Shown: piece by piece, positions 60,696-64,000 of the stretch
How positions within the stretch are numbered: the stretch's first letter is position 1
How the letters are laid out: the number at the start of each line of letters is the position of its first letter
NCBI RefSeq assembly: GCF_031191545.1
Contig: NZ_CP133472.1
Location: forward strand, 682,001-746,000
From: Schaalia odontolytica
GTDB lineage: Bacteria; Actinomycetota; Actinomycetes; Actinomycetales; Actinomycetaceae
Length of the DNA stretch: 64,000 nt
Direction: 5' to 3'
The notes under the pieces: model-generated
Databases searched by the model: none
Seen by the model: the letters and a program-made list of their open reading frames with translations, nothing else
Told to the model about the DNA's origin: nothing
Program-made: the position numbers and the translations under genes

Positions 60696-62258
60696 ATGGC
60701 ACGGGCACGCAACGGGCGCACAGGGCGAGCGAAGCCCCCTCGCCTGCGTCCCGAACCCGGCGCAACACGCTCCCTGATGCGCGGACGAGCCAGGGCCTCG
60801 TCCCCCGCAATCTCCGAGGAAACCCTCAATCCGCAGCCCTCCCCAGTCGTCCGACGTGTCCCCGGAGGCCCCCAAAGCCCGCACGGCGAGGTACCCACCT
60901 CAGCCGCGCAACGCGTGCGCGCCTGGCTATCCAAGCAGGCACGCTATTCACCCGCTCGCCTCGCGCTCAGCACCTTCGCGCTCATCATCGGCGTCATCAC
61001 GGCGCTGCTGATGCTCCCCATCTCCTCCTCGTCGGACACACCCGCGCCTTTCGTCGATGTGCTCTTCACCGCCGTTTCCGCCGTATGCGTGACCGGCCTG
61101 ACCACCGTGGACACCGCGACCTACTGGTCCCCCTTCGGCCAGGCCGTCATCGCCGCCGGCATCGTCGTCGGAGGCCTGGGCGTCATGACCCTCGCATCGA
61201 TCCTCGGCTTCGCCGTCTCCCGTCACCTTGGCCTCACCCAGCGCATGCTTGCCACGCAGGAGACCGGGACGGGGGCCATGGGCCAGATCTCGACGCTCCT
61301 CAAAGCCGTCATCGCCACATCGCTGACCATGCAGGCACTCCTGGCCGCCATGTTCCTCCCCCGATTCCTCGCCATGGGCTTCGACCCGGCGCGCGCCATC
61401 TGGGATGCCGTCTTCATGGCGATCTCCGTGTTCAACAACGCCGGCTTCGTCATCCTCCCCGACGGCCTCGCCCCCCATGTGACCGACTGGTGGATGTTGA
61501 TCCCCATCATCCTCGGAACGACCGTGGGTGCCATCGGCTTCCCCGTCATCATGGACGTCGCTAAGAACCTGCGCACTCCTCGCCGCTGGCGTCTCCACAC
61601 AAAGCTGACGCTGTCCACCTACCTGATCCTGGCATTCGTCGGTGCCCTCGCGCTGGCCCTCACCGAATGGCACAATCCGACGACGCTCGGCGCGATCGAC
61701 ACGCCGTCAAAGATCCTCAATGCCATGCTCGCCGGCGTCAACTCCCGTTCTTCGGGCCTGTCCGCCCTCGATGTGGGTGCCATGCGCTCGCAGACCCACT
61801 TCATCCAAGACATCCTCATGATGATCGGCGGCGGCTCCGCGTCGACGGCCGGCGGCGTCAAGGTCACGACCTTCGCCGTCCTCGTTCTCGCCGTCATCGC
61901 GGAGGCTCGAGGCGACCGCGACATCGAAGCCTTCGGACGCCGCATCCCCACATCAACGATTCGGCTGTCGGTCGCCGTGTCCCTGCTGGGCCTGGCGCTT
62001 GTTGCCGTCTCCGTCGTCTTGCTGATGTCGATGACGGAGTACACGCTCGACATCATCCTGTTTGAGACCGTGTCTGCGTTTGCGACCGTCGGCCTCTCCA
62101 CGGGCATCACCCCGATCCTGCCGACCGGTGCCAAATACGTGCTCATCTTCCTCATGTTCGCGGGCCGCACCGGTTCCATGACCGTGGCCGCAGCCCTGGC
62201 CTTGCGCCAACGCTCCCGCGTCATCCGTATGCCCGAGGAGCAGCCCATCATCGGCTGA
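60696..62258 (+). CDS. TrkH/KtrB-family potassium uptake channel subunit
   Basis: A 520-residue membrane protein forming the K+ permeation pathway. The four filter loops are visible: AVCVTGLTTVDTATYW, FNNAGFVILPDG, VNSRSSGLSALD and ATVGLSTGITP. About ten hydrophobic segments follow an ~85-residue Arg/Pro-rich cytoplasmic N-terminus (MARARNGRTGRAKPPRLRPE), longer than in KtrB. TAAGGAG lies 6 nt before ATG 60696. Family members normally work with a RCK regulatory subunit (KtrA/TrkA); none is adjacent in the window. Confidence 0.92.
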   Translation: MARARNGRTGRAKPPRLRPEPGATRSLMRGRARASSPAISEETLNPQPSPVVRRVPGGPQSPHGEVPTSAAQRVRAWLSKQARYSPARLALSTFALIIGVITALLMLPISSSSDTPAPFVDVLFTAVSAVCVTGLTTVDTATYWSPFGQAVIAAGIVVGGLGVMTLASILGFAVSRHLGLTQRMLATQETGTGAMGQISTLLKAVIATSLTMQALLAAMFLPRFLAMGFDPARAIWDAVFMAISVFNNAGFVILPDGLAPHVTDWWMLIPIILGTTVGAIGFPVIMDVAKNLRTPRRWRLHTKLTLSTYLILAFVGALALALTEWHNPTTLGAIDTPSKILNAMLAGVNSRSSGLSALDVGAMRSQTHFIQDILMMIGGGSASTAGGVKVTTFAVLVLAVIAEARGDRDIEAFGRRIPTSTIRLSVAVSLLGLALVAVSVVLLMSMTEYTLDIILFETVSAFATVGLSTGITPILPTGAKYVLIFLMFAGRTGSMTVAAALALRQRSRVIRMPEEQPIIG

Positions 62259-62680
62259 TGGCCGGGGCGGTTGCGGCCCCTCGGATGAAAGCCGGTCCAG
62301 ATGCGGGCTACGTGTGCCGCTGTGGCATCGCGCGGTGGCTCGACCGCCAGCGGGCGTGGTGGCGTGACACCACTGGTGCCACTGCCAGCACTCGTTCGGC
62401 CGCACACGAAACCGGAGACGCCACCGCCAGCATTCAAACACGCCCGCATGAAACCGGAGACGCCACTGCCGCAGCGTCGACACTCCCGATCGAAACCACT
62501 AACACCACTGACAACGCGTGTTCGGCTCCACACGAAACCACCGGCACCACCACCAGCACTCGCGCGCGCCCACGTGAAACCGGAGACACCACCGCCAGTA
62601 CTCAAACACGCCCGCATGAAACCGCAAGCACCACCGACACAGCTCGCGCGCGCCCGCGTGAAACCGCAGACACCACCGAT

Positions 62681-62803
62681 AACACAAAACACGGCAATCT
62701 AGCCCAAAAACCACCAACAAAGGCCCCACCAGTTACAACCAGCCCACCAACACAACCAACAAAGGCCCCACCGGTTACAACCAACCACCAACACTCACTC
62801 CGC
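62681..62803. repeat. Interspersed element, copy 1
   Basis: Starts AACACAAAACACGGCAATCT, continues with CCAACAAAGGCCCCACCAGT, an internal second copy of CCAACAAAGGCCCCACCGGT and ends before CTCCGCGTGAAACC. One base is missing (CCACCAACA instead of CCGACCAACA) compared with copy 2. Confidence 0.8.
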
Positions 62804-63078
62804 GTGAAACCACAGGCACCACCGCCAGCACTCGCACACGCCCGCATGAAACCGCAGACACCACAGCCAGCGCGGACCCAAACCGCATGAGACCGCAAGC
62901 ACCACTGCCAGCGCGCACCCAGACCCGCATGAAACCGCAGGCACCACTGCCGCAGCGTCGACACTCCCAATCGAAACCACTGACACCACTGCCAGCGCTC
63001 GCACACGCCCACATGAAACCGCAGGCACCACTGCCGCAGCTCGCGCGCGCCCGCACGAAACCGCAGACACCACCAACA

Positions 63079-63203
63079 ACACAAAACACGGCAATCTAGC
63101 CCAAAAACCACCAACAAAGGCCCCACCAGTTACAACCAGCCCACCAACACAACCAACAAAGGCCCCACCGGTTACAACCAACCGACCAACACCCACTCCG
63201 CGT
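63079..63203. repeat. Interspersed element, copy 2
   Basis: Near-identical to copy 1 from ACACAAAACACGGCAATCTA to CCCACTCCGCG; about 397 bp after copy 1. Confidence 0.8.
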
Positions 63204-63434
63204 GAAACCGCAAGCACCACTGCCAGCGCGCACCCAAACCCACATGAAACCACAGGCACCACCGCCAGCACTCGCACACGCCCGCATGAAACCGCAGGCA
63301 TCACTGCCGCAGCGTCGACACTCCCAATCGAAACCACTGACACCACTGCCAGCGCTCGCACACGCCCACATGAAACCGCAGGCACCACTGCCGCAGCTCG
63401 CGCGCGCCCGCACGAAACCGCAGGCACCACCGAT

Positions 63435-63560
63435 AACACAAAACACGGCAATCTAGCCCAAAAACCACCAACAAAGGCCCCACCAGTTACAACCAGCCCA
63501 CCAACACAACCAACAAAGGCCCCACCGGTTTCACCCAACCGACTAACACCCACTCCGCGT
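63435..63560. repeat. Interspersed element, copy 3
   Basis: Near-identical to copy 2 but GGTTTCACCC replaces GGTTACAACC and GACTAACACC replaces GACCAACACC; about 356 bp after copy 2. Confidence 0.8.
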
Positions 63561-63779
63561 GAAACCACAGACGCCACTGCCAGCACTCGCACACGCCCGC
63601 ATGAAACCGCAGACACCACAGCCAGCGCGCACCCAAACCGCATGAGACCGCAAGCACCACTGCCAGCGCGCACCCAGACCCGCATGAAACCGCAGGCACC
63701 ATTGTCAACTCCAGCTCGGAAAGATACGAAACCTACGACGTCCTGCAGACTCACATCATTCCCCTTTACTGCACGTTTT

Positions 63780-63788
63780 TTATCCACA
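63780..63788 (+). promoter_or_regulatory. DnaA-box-like sequence TTATCCACA
   Basis: Exact match to the classical 9-mer DnaA box, preceded by a T-tract and followed by GG. Confidence 0.5.
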
Positions 63789-63809
63789 GGCCTCTCCAGT
63801 CAAGGACCT

Positions 63810-63818
63810 GTATCCACA
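63810..63818 (+). promoter_or_regulatory. DnaA-box-like sequence GTATCCACA
   Basis: One mismatch from the classical DnaA box, same orientation, 30 bp after the first and also followed by GG. Confidence 0.4.
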
Positions 63819-64000
63819 GGGTTCGTATTTCTACTTCTCAGGCCGGCCCATCTTGGGAGACCATTCACAGAACAACCGCACACGCATGATTTGACGGTGA
63901 TGCCCCCATGTTGTCCGAACTCATCACATCCATTCGTTCCTCCCTCCTGATTGTGGGAGTCCACCGAACGAAGGTTCAACTACACAGACAGCTCAAATCG

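Larger units (their letters stand above)
62365..63705. repeat. Nested tandem-repeat array, 42-bp units with three long interspersed elements
   Basis: About 1.34 kb directly after trkH. The basic unit is 42 bp and reads on the plus strand like GGCACCACTGCCAGCGCTCG-CACACGCCCACATGAAACCGCA, with variants (CTCGCACACGCC, CAGCGTCGACACTCCC, GCTCGCGCGCGCC, CGCACCCAAACC) in the middle and a nearly constant GAAACC end. At least 21 units are countable; two lack one base (41 bp). Three ~120-bp elements (separate entries) interrupt the array, producing a higher-order period of about 350-400 bp. The plus strand is very poor in G and T. Codon use fits no reading frame well, so I treat it as non-coding. Confidence 0.85.
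63706..64000. other. Lower-GC non-coding stretch at the right edge
   Basis: About 295 bp without a convincing gene. It is less GC-rich than the rest, has T-tracts (CGTTTTTTATCC) and two DnaA-box-like 9-mers 30 bp apart. It could be an origin-proximal or promoter region of a gene beyond the window. Confidence 0.5.

Noticed and set aside
62258-62890. Plus-strand frame after trkH (ATG overlapping the trkH stop) giving a Thr/Pro-rich 210-residue protein
   Set aside because: It runs through the 42-bp repeats, has near-50% third-position GC unlike real genes here, no signal peptide or anchor, and one-base indels between repeat copies shift the frame.
62365-63705. CRISPR array
   Set aside because: Units are contiguous degenerate 42-mers without unique spacers, and no cas gene is in the window.
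62795-63787. 330-codon minus-strand frame through the repeat region
   Set aside because: Its hydrophobic 14-residue repeats are a consequence of the 42-bp period; the start lies in unrelated DNA, no ribosome-binding site is seen, and codon use is atypical.
63961-64000. Claiming oriC at the right edge
   Set aside because: Only two box-like sequences are visible and no dnaA, dnaN or rpmH is in the window; kept as a weak finding instead.

Overview
The window looks like a chromosomal segment of a high-GC Gram-positive actinomycete, most likely Actinomycetaceae (Schaalia/Actinomyces type). Evidence: very high third-position GC, a full actinobacterial nuo operon, menaquinone (not ubiquinone) genes, mycosin-like proteases, ribosomal protein bS22, and many genes with a -10-like hexamer only 6-8 bases before the start codon (leaderless transcripts). 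The genus is inferred, not proven. No phage, insertion sequence or CRISPR array was recognised.

Layout. 1-2305: murB (cut by the left edge) and an MFS exporter. 2398-12441: a sialic-acid island. One minus-strand operon carries a solute-binding lipoprotein, a permease, a permease-ATPase fusion, an ATPase, an N-acetylneuraminate lyase-like enzyme, nanK and nanE. A divergent FadR-type regulator faces it, and a convergent sialidase without a signal peptide follows. 12526-14632: rpmG, three tRNAs (Met, Thr, Tyr), a YajQ protein and htpX. 14780-34744: a ferredoxin-NADP reductase, then one long minus-strand transcript: geranylgeranyl-reductase-like protein, nuoA-N, polyprenyl diphosphate synthase. 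35123-39384: a type VII-secretion-like mini-locus with a frameshifted small EspC/WXG-like gene, a large helical protein and two tandem mycosins. 39501-53265: seven menaquinone genes (menG, menF, menD, menC, menB, menE, menA) interspersed with htrA, an alpha-glucosidase and an L,D-transpeptidase. 53384-56349: a DUF1023 alpha/beta hydrolase with a helical N-terminus followed by two tandem lipoproteins and the stump of a third. 56354-62258: an MFS exporter, ribokinase, small membrane protein, histidine phosphatase, bS22, a BldC-like HTH protein and TrkH. 62365-63705: a nested tandem-repeat region, apparently non-coding. 63706-64000: a lower-GC stretch with two DnaA-box-like sequences.

How the parts fit. 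Complex I, the polyprenyl synthase, the reductase likely to saturate the menaquinone side chain and most of the menaquinone pathway lie in one window, so the core is a menaquinone-dependent respiratory chain. The sialic island would import sialic acid or small sialosides, release Neu5Ac in the cytoplasm and degrade it to GlcNAc-6-P. The two accessory loci (35-39 kb and 53-56 kb) resemble type VII secretion cargo; the second looks like a lipase-type toxin with lipoprotein immunity proteins and is the best candidate for an undescribed system. Other unusual points are a NuoG that has lost all four N7 cluster ligands, a FadR-type operator between the sat promoter elements, and the 1.3-kb repeat.
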